64,000 bases of DNA from an uncultured Clostridia bacterium (GCA_947623205.1 CANQGM010000002.1:1-64000), one strand, 5' to 3'; shown: positions 1-8,085, counted from the stretch's first letter. A program made the numbers and translations. Notes: generated by a model from the letters alone, not told the origin.

Positions 1-2
1 CT

Positions 3-614
3 CCCGTCAAAACCACGGTCAACAACATTCGTGCTTACGAGGACGGCGATAAGGTGTTTCTGCATACCGTTTACAATTTTGCCGGCGCAGGAGAACAGGT
101 TGCATTTGACATCTTCCGTTTCGATGAAAACGGAAAGATTGCCGAGCATTGGGATAATCTTGCGGCAAAGGCAGCGCCGAATCCCTCCGGCAGAACACAG
201 ATCGACAATCTCGCTGCGGTAAAGGATCTGGATAAGACAGAAGAAAATCGCCAAATCGTGAAGGACTTCCTCCATGATGTTATGATGGGTAAGGCTCCCG
301 AAAAGACGCCGGACTACTTTGATAACGGGAAGTACATTCAGCATAACACCGGCATTGCGGACGGACTTGACAGTCTTGGAGCGGCGCTGGCAGCGCTTGC
401 CGAGCAGGGAATTCAAATGATCTATGGCAAGGTTCATCAGGTGCTTGCGCAGGGCGATATGGTTTTGGCTGTTTCCGAGGGAACATTCGGAGGCGCTCCG
501 ACTGCCTATTATGATCTGTGGCGTGTGGAGAACGGCAAGATTGCCGAACATTGGGATGTCATGGAAATGATTGCCGACAAGTCTACATGGCAAAATCAGA
601 ACGGAAAATTCTAA
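3..614 (+). CDS. Tandem SnoaL/NTF2-like domain protein (5' end outside window)
   Basis: The frame is open from base 3 with no stop, so the true start lies left of the window; a GTG at 54 is only an internal codon. About 203 residues are visible, with two similar halves that each end in an ENGKIAEHWD-type motif (near residues 42 and 178), which I read as two NTF2/SnoaL-like cone-shaped domains. Such proteins are often annotated as SnoaL-like polyketide cyclases or steroid isomerase-like proteins, but in this context the substrate is unknown. It lies 72 bases before a flavin/ferredoxin protein, with a strong hairpin (627-662) between them. Base composition is richer in G+C than the core of the window. 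Confidence 0.75.
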   Translation, partial: PVKTTVNNIRAYEDGDKVFLHTVYNFAGAGEQVAFDIFRFDENGKIAEHWDNLAAKAAPNPSGRTQIDNLAAVKDLDKTEENRQIVKDFLHDVMMGKAPEKTPDYFDNGKYIQHNTGIADGLDSLGAALAALAEQGIQMIYGKVHQVLAQGDMVLAVSEGTFGGAPTAYYDLWRVENGKIAEHWDVMEMIADKSTWQNQNGKF

Positions 615-626
615 GGATTTCAGGAT

Positions 627-662
627 GGGAAGCCTTGCAGTCGGCTCGTTACAAGGCTTCCC
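627..662 (+). terminator. Hairpin terminator or attenuator after the SnoaL-like gene
   Basis: GGGAAGCCTTG (627-637) pairs perfectly with CAAGGCTTCCC (652-662), followed by GCCTTTTCC. The T-run is modest and the next gene starts 25 bases on, so partial read-through is likely. Confidence 0.6.
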
Positions 663-686
663 GCCTTTTCCTGCGGAGAGGAAACA

Positions 687-1301
687 ATGGATTACCTAAA
701 ATACTTAACGGAAGAAATCCACACTGTGGTTGCGGCAACGACCGACGGCGAGGAACTTCCCGTTACCTGCGCCATTGATATGATGGATGCGGATGAGGAC
801 GGTCTATATTTTCTGACCGCCAAAGGGAAAGGCTTTTATGACCGGCTGAAAAAGGGCGGATATATGGCTTTGACGGGGATGAAAGGCGAAGATACTATGT
901 CCTGCGTGGCGGTGACCGTTCGTGGAAAGGTGTGCGAATTGGGAGAAGCACAGCTTCCTCGGCTGTTTGAAAAGAACCCCTATATGAGCGAGATTTATCC
1001 GACCGAAAAATCCCGACAGGCGCTGACGGTGTTCAAACTTTATGACGGCAGCGGCGAGTGGTTTGATTTATCAAAAAAGCCGATAGAAAGAGCGTCTTTT
1101 ACCTTTGGAAAGGCAAAGATATGCGAAGAAGGATATTTCATAACGGAATCTTGCATCGGCTGCCGCACTTGCGAATCGGTCTGCCCGCAGGCTTGTATTG
1201 ATTTTACGACTACGCCCGCAGTGATCGTGCAGGCGCATTGTCTGCGCTGCGGCAACTGCAAATCCGTTTGCCCGCACAATGCCGTCATTCGGAGAGGATA
1301 A
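687..1301 (+). CDS. Pyridoxamine-phosphate-oxidase-fold flavoprotein with C-terminal 2[4Fe-4S] ferredoxin domain
   Basis: Residues 1-135 look like the flavin-binding split beta-barrel of the pyridoxamine 5'-phosphate oxidase-like family. Residues about 150-204 carry two [4Fe-4S] motifs, CIGCRTCESVCPQ and CLRCGNCKSVCPH. The protein is therefore likely a small cytoplasmic flavin oxidoreductase that takes electrons from its own ferredoxin module; the substrate is unknown. A GGAGAGG ribosome site precedes the ATG. The macrodomain gene starts 3 bases after its stop, so the two are cotranscribed and probably coupled. In other bacteria SirTM/macrodomain operons often include a flavin-dependent oxidoreductase, so this may fill that role. 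Confidence 0.85.
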   Translation: MDYLKYLTEEIHTVVAATTDGEELPVTCAIDMMDADEDGLYFLTAKGKGFYDRLKKGGYMALTGMKGEDTMSCVAVTVRGKVCELGEAQLPRLFEKNPYMSEIYPTEKSRQALTVFKLYDGSGEWFDLSKKPIERASFTFGKAKICEEGYFITESCIGCRTCESVCPQACIDFTTTPAVIVQAHCLRCGNCKSVCPHNAVIRRG

Positions 1302-1304
1302 GCT

Positions 1305-2078
1305 ATGACACAACAGGAAAGAAGAATTTATTTAATCGGAGAACTGTTGAAAGAACAGTCAAAATATAGGGATATAGAAATTCCCCAAAACGAACAGGAG
1401 CAGAAGCGGTTGCTGCGCTCTCTGATGAACGTCCGTCCGCCCATGCCGATCGGTGAAGATTTTTTGTCGGTACAGGACGCCTATTTACAAGAAGAAACCG
1501 CCCGGAGAGGCGTTACGGATATTGCCGATCTAACGCCCGTGGAACCGGGCATCTATCTCTGGCAGGGCGACATCACCACGCTGAAATGCGGTGCAATCGT
1601 GAACGCCGCAAATTCCGGCATGACCGGCTGCTATGCTCCCTGCCACGGCTGTATCGACAACGCCATTCACACCTACGCCGGGGTACAGCTTCGTCTTGCC
1701 TGTGCCGATATGATGAAAAAGCAGGGGCATGAGGAAGAAACGGGCAAGGCAAAGCTCACACCCGCCTACAATCTGCCCTGCGATTCTATTCTCCATACCG
1801 TCGGCCCGATCATTTACGGCAGCGTGACTGAAAAAGATCGGGAACTGCTTGCCTCCTGCTACCGTTCCTGTCTGGAGCTGGCGCAGGAAAACGGAATCGG
1901 GAGTGTTGCGTTTTGCTGCATCTCAACGGGGGAATTTCATTTCCCGAATGACAAAGCGGCAGAAATCGCCGTGCAAACGGTAAAGGAATACAGACGGCAG
2001 ACAAGCAGTAAAATAGAGGTGATATTCAATGTTTTCAAACAGATTGATTACGAAATCTACCGGGAGTTGCTCGGATAA
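1305..2078 (+). CDS. Zinc-containing macrodomain protein (protein-ADP-ribose hydrolase)
   Basis: A 257-residue macrodomain protein. The ADP-ribose-binding segment IVNAANSGMTGC (about 97-108) is followed by the Zn-Macro signature PCHGCIDNAIHTYAG, whose Cys and His residues bind zinc in this subfamily. Family knowledge: Zn-Macro enzymes remove ADP-ribose from proteins and are co-encoded with class-M sirtuins (SirTM) that add it, as characterised in Staphylococcus and Streptococcus. That pairing is present here: the sirtuin gene begins inside the last 50 bases of this one. The start ATG has a GGAGAGGA ribosome site. It is a cytoplasmic enzyme, and I am confident of the family. Confidence 0.9.
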   Translation: MTQQERRIYLIGELLKEQSKYRDIEIPQNEQEQKRLLRSLMNVRPPMPIGEDFLSVQDAYLQEETARRGVTDIADLTPVEPGIYLWQGDITTLKCGAIVNAANSGMTGCYAPCHGCIDNAIHTYAGVQLRLACADMMKKQGHEEETGKAKLTPAYNLPCDSILHTVGPIIYGSVTEKDRELLASCYRSCLELAQENGIGSVAFCCISTGEFHFPNDKAAEIAVQTVKEYRRQTSSKIEVIFNVFKQIDYEIYRELLG

Positions 2079-2898
2079 TATAAATCGACTTCGAGAGGCT
2101 CTGAATGCTGCGGACGCCGTTGTAATTGGCGCAGGCGCAGGTCTTTCCACCTCGGCGGGTTTTACCTATACCGGGGAACGATTCCGGCGCTATTTCTCCG
2201 ACTTTGCCGACAAATACGGCTTTCGAGATATGTATTCCGGCGGATTTTATCCATTTGCTGCGCCGGAGGAATTTTGGGCGTATTGGAGCAGGTATATCTT
2301 CATCAACCGCTATACGGACGCACCAAAGCCAGTTTACGATGAACTATTGGCGCTTGTTCAGGACAAGGATTATTTTGTAATCACCACCAATGTGGATCAC
2401 TGCTTTCAGAAGGCAGGCTTTGATAAAAAGCGGCTATTTTATACCCAAGGCGACTACGGGCTGTTCCAATGCTCCGAGCCGTGTTGTCAGGAAACCTTTG
2501 ATAATGAGGATACAATCCGGCAGATGATGGAACAGCAAACGAATATGCGTATCCCGTCCGAACTGCTGCCCATCTGCCCGCATTGTGGAAAGCCTTTGAC
2601 CATGAATCTGCGCTCTGATGATAAATTTGTCGAGGACGAAGGCTGGCACGAAGCGGCGGAGCGGTACGAGAACTTCCTGCGCACACGGAGAAACGGACGG
2701 ATTCTGTTTCTTGAACTTGGCGTCGGGTACAATACGCCGGTTATCATTAAATATCCGTTTTGGCGTATGACCGCACAGAATAAAGCGGCGACCTATGCGT
2801 GTATCAACTACGGCGAGGCGGTCTGCCCAACGGAGATCGAAAAGCAGTCGATCTGCATTGATGCAGATATTGAAGCAATCCTTTGTGCGCTGGCATAG
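2029..2898 (+). CDS. Class M sirtuin (SirTM-like protein ADP-ribosyltransferase)
   Basis: A 289-residue SIR2-fold protein with the NAD-binding motif GAGAGLSTSAG (about 36-46), a TNVDH segment (about 122-126) and a zinc ribbon formed by CSEPCC and CPHCG. Where deacetylase sirtuins have the catalytic His of the HG motif, this protein has Gln (TQGDYG). That substitution is the hallmark of SirTM enzymes, which ADP-ribosylate target proteins, typically a lipoylated GcvH-like carrier. No gcvH-L or lplA is visible; they could lie left of the window. It overlaps the macrodomain gene by 50 bases and has its own AGAGGTG ribosome site, implying translational coupling of writer and eraser. Confidence 0.88.
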   Translation: MFSNRLITKSTGSCSDNINRLREALNAADAVVIGAGAGLSTSAGFTYTGERFRRYFSDFADKYGFRDMYSGGFYPFAAPEEFWAYWSRYIFINRYTDAPKPVYDELLALVQDKDYFVITTNVDHCFQKAGFDKKRLFYTQGDYGLFQCSEPCCQETFDNEDTIRQMMEQQTNMRIPSELLPICPHCGKPLTMNLRSDDKFVEDEGWHEAAERYENFLRTRRNGRILFLELGVGYNTPVIIKYPFWRMTAQNKAATYACINYGEAVCPTEIEKQSICIDADIEAILCALA

Positions 2899-3014
2899 GG
2901 TGAGTGCAAAAATTGTAAGCCTAAAAATGAGTAAATCCTCTTGCTTTTCTAAGCAAAATCGCTTATAATAATTATGCTCTGATATTTCAGTAGCTACACT
3001 TGATAGACATTTGG

Positions 3015-3034
3015 TGATAGCTATTTGATAGCAG
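3015..3034 (+). repeat. TGATARC-type 20-bp repeat, copy 1
   Basis: TGATAGCTATTTGATAGCAG. With the copies at 3207 and 5322 it gives the consensus TGATARCWAWWTGATARCAG, itself two TGATARC half-sites 11 bases apart. It resembles a recombinase or regulator binding site; identity unknown. Confidence 0.6.
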
Positions 3035-3206
3035 AAGGCAGGATACCTAATAGAATGAGGATAATACATATCATTTTGTGTCAAACAAAATCAAAATCCC
3101 TAAGCGAAAACAGTTAATATCTGTTTTGCACTTGGGAGTGGGAATGATTGCGAAAGCCCGAAAAAGCCAGCAATCATGCGGGTTTTCGGATTTCCAAAGT
3201 GCCTTT

Positions 3207-3226
3207 TGATAACAATTTGATAACAG
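3207..3226 (+). repeat. TGATARC-type 20-bp repeat, copy 2
   Basis: TGATAACAATTTGATAACAG, immediately left of the lysR/eamA pair and 192 bases after copy 1. Confidence 0.6.
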
Positions 3227-3374
3227 CCCCTAAAGGCGGCATCATTCCTGCTGTCTGATGGTTTACAGGTTATCAGAATATTTTCTGATGGCTTGCGGCT
3301 GAAAAATCCATGAACAATATCCTAAACCGAACGATGGAAATTGTCAATAACGATTTGATTTACAGTTAAAGCGG

Positions 3375-3406
3375 AGCGGCGGCAGGGAGCAATCCTTGCC
3401 GCCGCT
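3375..3406 (-). terminator. Terminator of the lysR gene
   Basis: AGCGGCGGCAGGG (3375-3387) pairs with CCTTGCCGCCGCT (3394-3406), with one G/T position, directly after the minus-strand lysR stop. The T-tract is short. Confidence 0.6.
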
Positions 3407-3408
3407 TG

Positions 3409-4305
3409 TTATCTATACTTCAAATATTCAATGAACCTTTTTACGGCAAGGGAGGCAGTTTTTTTACTTCTCAGGGCAAGTCCGATATTTCTATAGGCGG
3501 GAACATCTAATTCTTTTGCGATTATTTTATATGGAATTCGCTTTAATATAAGCTGCGGTAAAATGCTGATTCCAAGTCCGCTTTCCACCATTGACATAAT
3601 AGCGTAATCATCCCAAGTGGTAAAATGAACCTTCGGGGTTAATCCGCAGCGTTCAAAAATTTCAGAAACTTCAGCTTTTGCTCCTTTTTCAAGCAGCATA
3701 AACGGATCATCACACAATGCCGCAACAGGAAATTTTTCACAGTCGGCAAGACGATGATTTTTCGGTATAATCGCCAACAGCTTGTCTTGCTCTAAAAAAA
3801 TGGTTTCCAGTTCGGGATGAGTCGGCAACCGAAGAAAGCCGCAGTCCACTCTCCCTTCTAAAATCCATTCCTCTATTTCTGTATAATCTCCCAGCAGTAA
3901 TTCATAATCGATGTTCGGATAATCTTTCTGAAATTCTTTAATAATATTCGGCAGCCAATGAGTGGCTACGCTGGAAAAGGTTCCGATGCGGATTAGCCCC
4001 GATTGTAATCCGTTCAGTTCGTCTATTTCCATTTGCAGTTTCTCAAATTCAGCAACGACGCTTTTTGCATACGGCAGCAATTTCATTCCATCCGATGTTA
4101 ATCTTACGCCGCCGACGCTACGTTCAAGGAGAGATACTTTCCATTCCTTTTCAAGATCCCCAATCATTCTGCTGATACTGGACTGTGAGTAGTTCAGTAG
4201 TTCAGCCGCTTTTGTAAAACTGCCGCATTCCGCTGTTTTCACAAAGGAAAAATATTTCTGTAAGTTCATTTCCATCCGTTCATCTGCTTTCCGAATGTAA
4301 ATCAT
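3409..4305 (-). CDS. LysR family transcriptional regulator
   Basis: The N-terminal winged helix-turn-helix is clear (FVKTAECGSFTKAAELL, then SQSSISRMIGDLEKEW), followed by a LysR substrate-binding domain of about 200 residues containing the typical RIGTFSSVATHWLP strand. It is transcribed divergently from an EamA transporter 85 bases away, the classic arrangement for a LysR protein controlling its neighbour. The inducer is unknown. The longest frame starts at 4305 without a ribosome site; the ATGs at 4275 (GGAAAG upstream) and 4269 are more plausible starts and give the usual family N-terminus. Confidence 0.88.
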   Translation of the reverse strand: MIYIRKADERMEMNLQKYFSFVKTAECGSFTKAAELLNYSQSSISRMIGDLEKEWKVSLLERSVGGVRLTSDGMKLLPYAKSVVAEFEKLQMEIDELNGLQSGLIRIGTFSSVATHWLPNIIKEFQKDYPNIDYELLLGDYTEIEEWILEGRVDCGFLRLPTHPELETIFLEQDKLLAIIPKNHRLADCEKFPVAALCDDPFMLLEKGAKAEVSEIFERCGLTPKVHFTTWDDYAIMSMVESGLGISILPQLILKRIPYKIIAKELDVPAYRNIGLALRSKKTASLAVKRFIEYLKYR

Positions 4306-4390
4306 TTGATAAATTCGTTTTTCAAATGTACGGATTTATGATACACTATAATCGTCGAAAAATCAAGGTTGTGAGGTAAATTTAAAAACA

Positions 4391-5257
4391 ATGAAACGTT
4401 CGTATTTCAAATACATAATTGGTCTGCTGCTTTTTGGCTCAAACGGAATTGTTGCGAGCTATATCGCTTTAGGCAGCTACGAAATCGTCCTGCTACGCAC
4501 TCTGATCGGTAGTCTGTTCTTAATCGTCCTTTTCTTTGCGGGCAAGGGAAAACTGACCTTTTATCAACATAAAAAACAATTCCTATGGCTTACGGTTTCC
4601 GGCATTGCGATGGGAACGAGCTGGATTTTTCTTTATGAAGCCTACGCAAGAATCGGCGTCAGCATTTCATCCCTTCTTTACTATTGCGGGCCAGTTATTG
4701 TAATGGCGCTGTCGCCGCTCCTATTCAAAGAGAAGTTGACCGTGTTTAAGTGTATTGGTTTTCTGTCCGTTTTGGGCGGTGCTTTCCTGATCAGCGGAAA
4801 CGCTTTCGGCGGAAATGGCGATACCTTTGGTATTCTCTGCGGGCTGCTTTCGGCTGTAATGTACTCTATGATGGTTATTTTCAATAAGAAAGCGAAAGCA
4901 ATTACCGGACTGGAAAACGCAGCTCTCCAACTTTTTATCAGCTTTCTGATGGTAGCTGTTTTTGTCGGTTGCAAGCAAGGATTTTCAATCGTCATACCAC
5001 AATCGAGTATTGTTCCGATCTTTATTCTTGGACTGATGAATACGGGCGTCGGATGCTATTTCTATTTTTCCTCTATTGGAAATCTGCCCGTGCAGACCGT
5101 CGCTATCTGCGGATACTTTGAACCTCTTTCGGCGGTACTGTTTTCCGTTTTGTTTTTGAAGGAAACTATGTTTCCCGTGCAGATCATCGGTGCTGTTATG
5201 ATATTGGGCGGTGCTGTTTTAGGAGAATGTATTAAAAATAATAAAAGGACAAAGTAA
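4391..5257 (+). CDS. EamA/DMT family transporter
   Basis: A 288-residue integral membrane protein with about ten hydrophobic segments in two repeats, characteristic of the drug/metabolite transporter superfamily; the second half ends in the conserved YFEPLSAVLFSVLFLKE motif. The family exports small metabolites or amino acids; the substrate cannot be told from sequence. It is divergent from the LysR regulator, which probably controls it. The GTGAGG ribosome site is far from the ATG (about 14 bases). Codon use is richer in G+C than downstream genes. The gene pair is bracketed by 20-bp repeats at 3207 and 5322. Confidence 0.88.
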   Translation: MKRSYFKYIIGLLLFGSNGIVASYIALGSYEIVLLRTLIGSLFLIVLFFAGKGKLTFYQHKKQFLWLTVSGIAMGTSWIFLYEAYARIGVSISSLLYYCGPVIVMALSPLLFKEKLTVFKCIGFLSVLGGAFLISGNAFGGNGDTFGILCGLLSAVMYSMMVIFNKKAKAITGLENAALQLFISFLMVAVFVGCKQGFSIVIPQSSIVPIFILGLMNTGVGCYFYFSSIGNLPVQTVAICGYFEPLSAVLFSVLFLKETMFPVQIIGAVMILGGAVLGECIKNNKRTK

Positions 5258-5321
5258 TGAAAACAAAAGAACGGCTAAAACTTGCATAAATAAAGGCTTT
5301 ATGTCTTAAAAATTACCTGTT

Positions 5322-5341
5322 TGATAGCAAAATGATAACAG
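5322..5341 (+). repeat. TGATARC-type 20-bp repeat, copy 3
   Basis: TGATAGCAAAATGATAACAG. Together with flanking bases it forms a CCTGTT...AACAGG dyad. It lies 65 bases after the eamA stop. Confidence 0.6.
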
Positions 5342-5457
5342 GTCCTATAACGCTTTAACGAATTTGTAAAACAACTAAATGCTATTGTAAGTGAAATTTA
5401 TTTTAATAGTTCGACTTAGACTTAAATGAATTTATATAATGTTACAAATTTTATGAC

Positions 5458-5484
5458 GCCTCACTTTTTGGGGAGGCTTTTCAT
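5458..5484 (+). terminator. Terminator downstream of eamA
   Basis: GCCTC (5458-5462) pairs with GAGGC (5473-5477) and is followed by TTTTCATTT. Short stem, but correctly placed. Confidence 0.55.
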
Positions 5485-5531
5485 TTGCTACATCTTCGGT
5501 TTATATTTTAATTTTGAAAAAGTTATTTACG

Positions 5532-5560
5532 TTGACAGTTAATATAATATAGCATATAAT
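5532..5560 (+). promoter_or_regulatory. Sigma-A-type promoter of the ECF sigma operon
   Basis: Perfect -35 TTGACA (5532-5537) and -10 TATAAT (5555-5560) with a 17-base spacer. The leader would be about 170 bases long before the ribosome site at 5724. Confidence 0.75.
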
Positions 5561-5737
5561 TATTTCATTAATAATTGTAAATTTAATGCGAATTTCACAA
5601 TCAGATAATTTGCAAATACACTTAATAACATTTTTTTAATTAGGTTTTATAATTAAACTAAAAATATAAAAATTTTCCAATTTCGGTGCAATAAAATCTT
5701 ATCTTAATGCATTTACTTAATGAAAGGAGCAGGAAAT

Positions 5738-6280
5738 ATGTTGAACGTTGAAACAAACAGTTTAAAAATGCTTGATGAACAGATAGCAAAAATCGCAGAC
5801 GGCGACAAGAGCGCTCTTGCCGTTTTGTACAACTGTATCAGCGTTTCGGTGTATTCCTATGCGCTTTCGGTTTTGAAGAACCGTTCGGATGCGGAAGATG
5901 TTTTGCACGACACTATGCTTGAGGTTTGGCGTTCTGCGCCGGGATATCAGAGTATGGGCAAGCCTATGGCGTGGATAATAACAATAGCCCGCAGTTTATG
6001 CCTGATGAATCTTCGCAGAAAAAGCAGATTTTCAGACGAGCCGCTTGAAACGGCTGTTTATATGCCGGAAAATGAGGAATTAACAAGCGAAGATAAAATA
6101 GTGATACGCAAATGTATTGAGACTCTCGGCGATTCTGAGCGTGAAATCGTAATTTTGCACGCAGTATCAGGATTTAAGCATCGCGAAATTGCCGAGATCC
6201 TCGGTTTGCCGCTGTCTACGGTTCTGTCAAAGTACAACAGGGCAATAAAAAAATTGCGAAAAACACTAAGCGACAATTAA
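5738..6280 (+). CDS. ECF-type RNA polymerase sigma-70 family factor
   Basis: About 180 residues with sigma region 2 (NRSDAEDVLHDTMLEVWRSAPGY, then MAWIITIARSLCLMNLRRKSR) and region 4 (ETLGDSEREIVILHAVSGFKHREIAEILGLPLSTVLSKYNRAIKKLRKTL). I chose the ATG at 5738 because AAAGGAGCAGG lies just upstream; the ATG at 5720 precedes that ribosome site. The next gene, 15 bases on, encodes an RsgI-type membrane protein that is the likely cognate anti-sigma factor. The pair probably forms a signal-responsive regulatory unit; the sensed signal and regulon are unknown. Confidence 0.9.
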   Translation: MLNVETNSLKMLDEQIAKIADGDKSALAVLYNCISVSVYSYALSVLKNRSDAEDVLHDTMLEVWRSAPGYQSMGKPMAWIITIARSLCLMNLRRKSRFSDEPLETAVYMPENEELTSEDKIVIRKCIETLGDSEREIVILHAVSGFKHREIAEILGLPLSTVLSKYNRAIKKLRKTLSDN

Positions 6281-6295
6281 GGAATGGAGGATACT

Positions 6296-8035
6296 ATGGC
6301 AAATAAAGACATAGAGCAAAAAATAAAAAGCGCCTTCTCAAAATCTGTGCCTGATATTCTGGACTCCGTTTTGCAGCAGTGTTCAGAGCAGAAAGGAACC
6401 GTGATTGAAATGACAGAAAACAAGAAGAAAAAAGGTTTAATTTATAAGATAGCGGCCATTGCCGCGGCGTTTGTTGTTCTTTTCGGAGGAACTGCTGCTG
6501 TGCTTTCAATGATAGGCGTCAACATCGTTGAAACAAAGGTGTTCTTCGATGTCAACCCCAGCGTTGAAATACTTCTCAACCGTAATGAGAGAGTACTTGA
6601 AGTAAACGCGCTTAATTCCGACGGAGAGAAGATAATTGGAGATATGGACTTTAAAGGAACTGACCTTGAAGTTTCGGTTAACGCTCTTATAGGTTCAATG
6701 CTTCAAAACGGATATCTTAGCGACATAGCAAACTCAATTCTTGTTTCCGTTGATAACGGCGACCCGCAAAAGGCTGCTGAACTTCAGCAGAGGCTTGTTG
6801 AGAATATCAACGCAATAATAGGCGGTGCGTCAATAGACGGGGCAATTTTAAGCCAGACTATATCTCACGACAGCGATATATCGGCTCTTGCGGAGCAGTA
6901 CGGGGTTTCTTGCTCAAAGGCACAGCTTATTTCAGATATTTTGGCTGAAAATTCGCTTCTTACATTTGAGGAACTCGCAGGACTATCTATAAATGAACTC
7001 AATGTGCTTAGACAAAGCGACGGAATTACAAACGATAACCTGCAAATAACAGGAACTCCCAGCACCGACAGATATATCGGCGAAAAGTCCGCATGGAATA
7101 AAGCGGTTAATCATGCCGCCGACAACGCCGAAAACCAGGAACTGAAAAAAGATATATCGAATCTTATTTGTGAGAAAACTGACGAAAATATTTCAGCGGC
7201 TGACGGCAAAGTGAAGCTTGACATTGAGAACGGTAAAATGGTATATGAGGTCGAGTTTATGGTATCCGATTATGATTATGAGTATGAAATAGACGCAGTA
7301 ACCGGAGACGTAGTCAAATATGACAGAGAACTTGACGATGACTACCGTGATTCCTCCGGCAACAAAAAAACCACCGGGGATTCATCAAACTCATCTGACA
7401 ATAAATCGTCAACATCAAACAACAATTCTTCGTCATCAAATAACAAGTCGTCCTCTTCAAATAAAAAGTCATCTCCTTCAAACAACAAGTCGTCATCTTC
7501 CGGTTATATCGGCGAACAAAAAGCAAATGATATCGCTTTTAAACACGCAGGAGTATCCGTCAGCAGTGTAAATGAGCTTGAAACAGAGCTTGACCGTGAA
7601 AACGGAACTGTTGTTTATGATGTCAGCTTCAGTGCCGGGGGATATGAGTATGACTATGAGATCAATGCGACTACCGGCAAAATAGCTCGTTATGACAGCG
7701 AGATCGACGATGACTACCGTAACGGCACCGATACTAAGACTTCATCGAATAGCAAATCTTCATCAAACGGCAAAACCACATCAAACAATAAGTCGTCATC
7801 TTCTAATGACAAGTCTTCTTCTTCAAATTACATCGGCGAGCAGAAAGCAAAGGAAATTGCTTTTAAACACGCGGGAATATCCGGCAGCAGCGCAAAAGAG
7901 TTTGAAGCAGAGCTTGACCGGGAGAACGGCGTTGTTATTTATGATGTCAGCTTCAGTGCCGGAGAATATGAGTATGAATACGAAATTAACGCAATAACAG
8001 GCGAAATATTCAGTCATGACAAAGAACGCGACTGA
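6296..8035 (+). CDS. RsgI-type anti-sigma factor with three extracellular PepSY domains
   Basis: About 579 residues. A short cytoplasmic N-terminus (1-45) likely binds the sigma factor; one membrane span follows (about 48-75). The outer segment begins with the RsgI-family pattern VFFDVNPSVEILLNRNERVLEVNALN (split across about 79-105). Three PepSY-like domains follow (about 259-345, 403-475, 511-579), the last two near-duplicates starting YIGEQKA, separated by Ser/Asn/Lys-rich linkers. Known RsgI proteins carry carbohydrate-binding or protease domains here; tandem PepSY is a different sensor. Start ATG 6296 is preceded by GGAGG (6286-6290). The linker repeats are low-complexity and could expand or contract. 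Confidence 0.82.
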   Translation: MANKDIEQKIKSAFSKSVPDILDSVLQQCSEQKGTVIEMTENKKKKGLIYKIAAIAAAFVVLFGGTAAVLSMIGVNIVETKVFFDVNPSVEILLNRNERVLEVNALNSDGEKIIGDMDFKGTDLEVSVNALIGSMLQNGYLSDIANSILVSVDNGDPQKAAELQQRLVENINAIIGGASIDGAILSQTISHDSDISALAEQYGVSCSKAQLISDILAENSLLTFEELAGLSINELNVLRQSDGITNDNLQITGTPSTDRYIGEKSAWNKAVNHAADNAENQELKKDISNLICEKTDENISAADGKVKLDIENGKMVYEVEFMVSDYDYEYEIDAVTGDVVKYDRELDDDYRDSSGNKKTTGDSSNSSDNKSSTSNNNSSSSNNKSSSSNKKSSPSNNKSSSSGYIGEQKANDIAFKHAGVSVSSVNELETELDRENGTVVYDVSFSAGGYEYDYEINATTGKIARYDSEIDDDYRNGTDTKTSSNSKSSSNGKTTSNNKSSSSNDKSSSSNYIGEQKAKEIAFKHAGISGSSAKEFEAELDRENGVVIYDVSFSAGEYEYEYEINAITGEIFSHDKERD

Positions 8036-8048
8036 CAGTAAATTCATT

Positions 8049-8085
8049 AAGCCCCTGACCCAAAAGGTCGGGGGCTTCAGTTTTT
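8049..8085 (+). terminator. Terminator of the sigma/anti-sigma operon
   Basis: AAGCCCCTGACC (8049-8060) pairs with GGTCGGGGGCTT (8066-8077) with one mismatch, followed by CAGTTTTT. Confidence 0.85.

Larger units (their letters stand above)
2899..3374. other. Intergenic stretch with repeats, no gene
   Basis: No convincing coding frame. It contains two copies of the TGATARC-type repeat (3015-3034 and 3207-3226) and a complex dyad near 3144-3190 where ATGATTGC/GCAATCAT and CGAAAGCCCG/CGGGTTTTCG arms interleave. This may be remnant sequence at an element boundary. Confidence 0.5.
5258..5737. other. Junction region between accessory block and core
   Basis: No gene. It holds repeat copy 3 (5322-5341), a small terminator (5458-5484) and the sigma-gene promoter (5532-5560). 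Composition changes from GC-richer (left) to AT-rich (right) across this stretch, so it may mark the edge of acquired DNA. Confidence 0.5.

Noticed and set aside
7380-7840. Short repeated units resembling a CRISPR-like array
   Set aside because: They are Ser/Asn codon repeats inside one long frame, with no constant repeat and unique spacer pattern.
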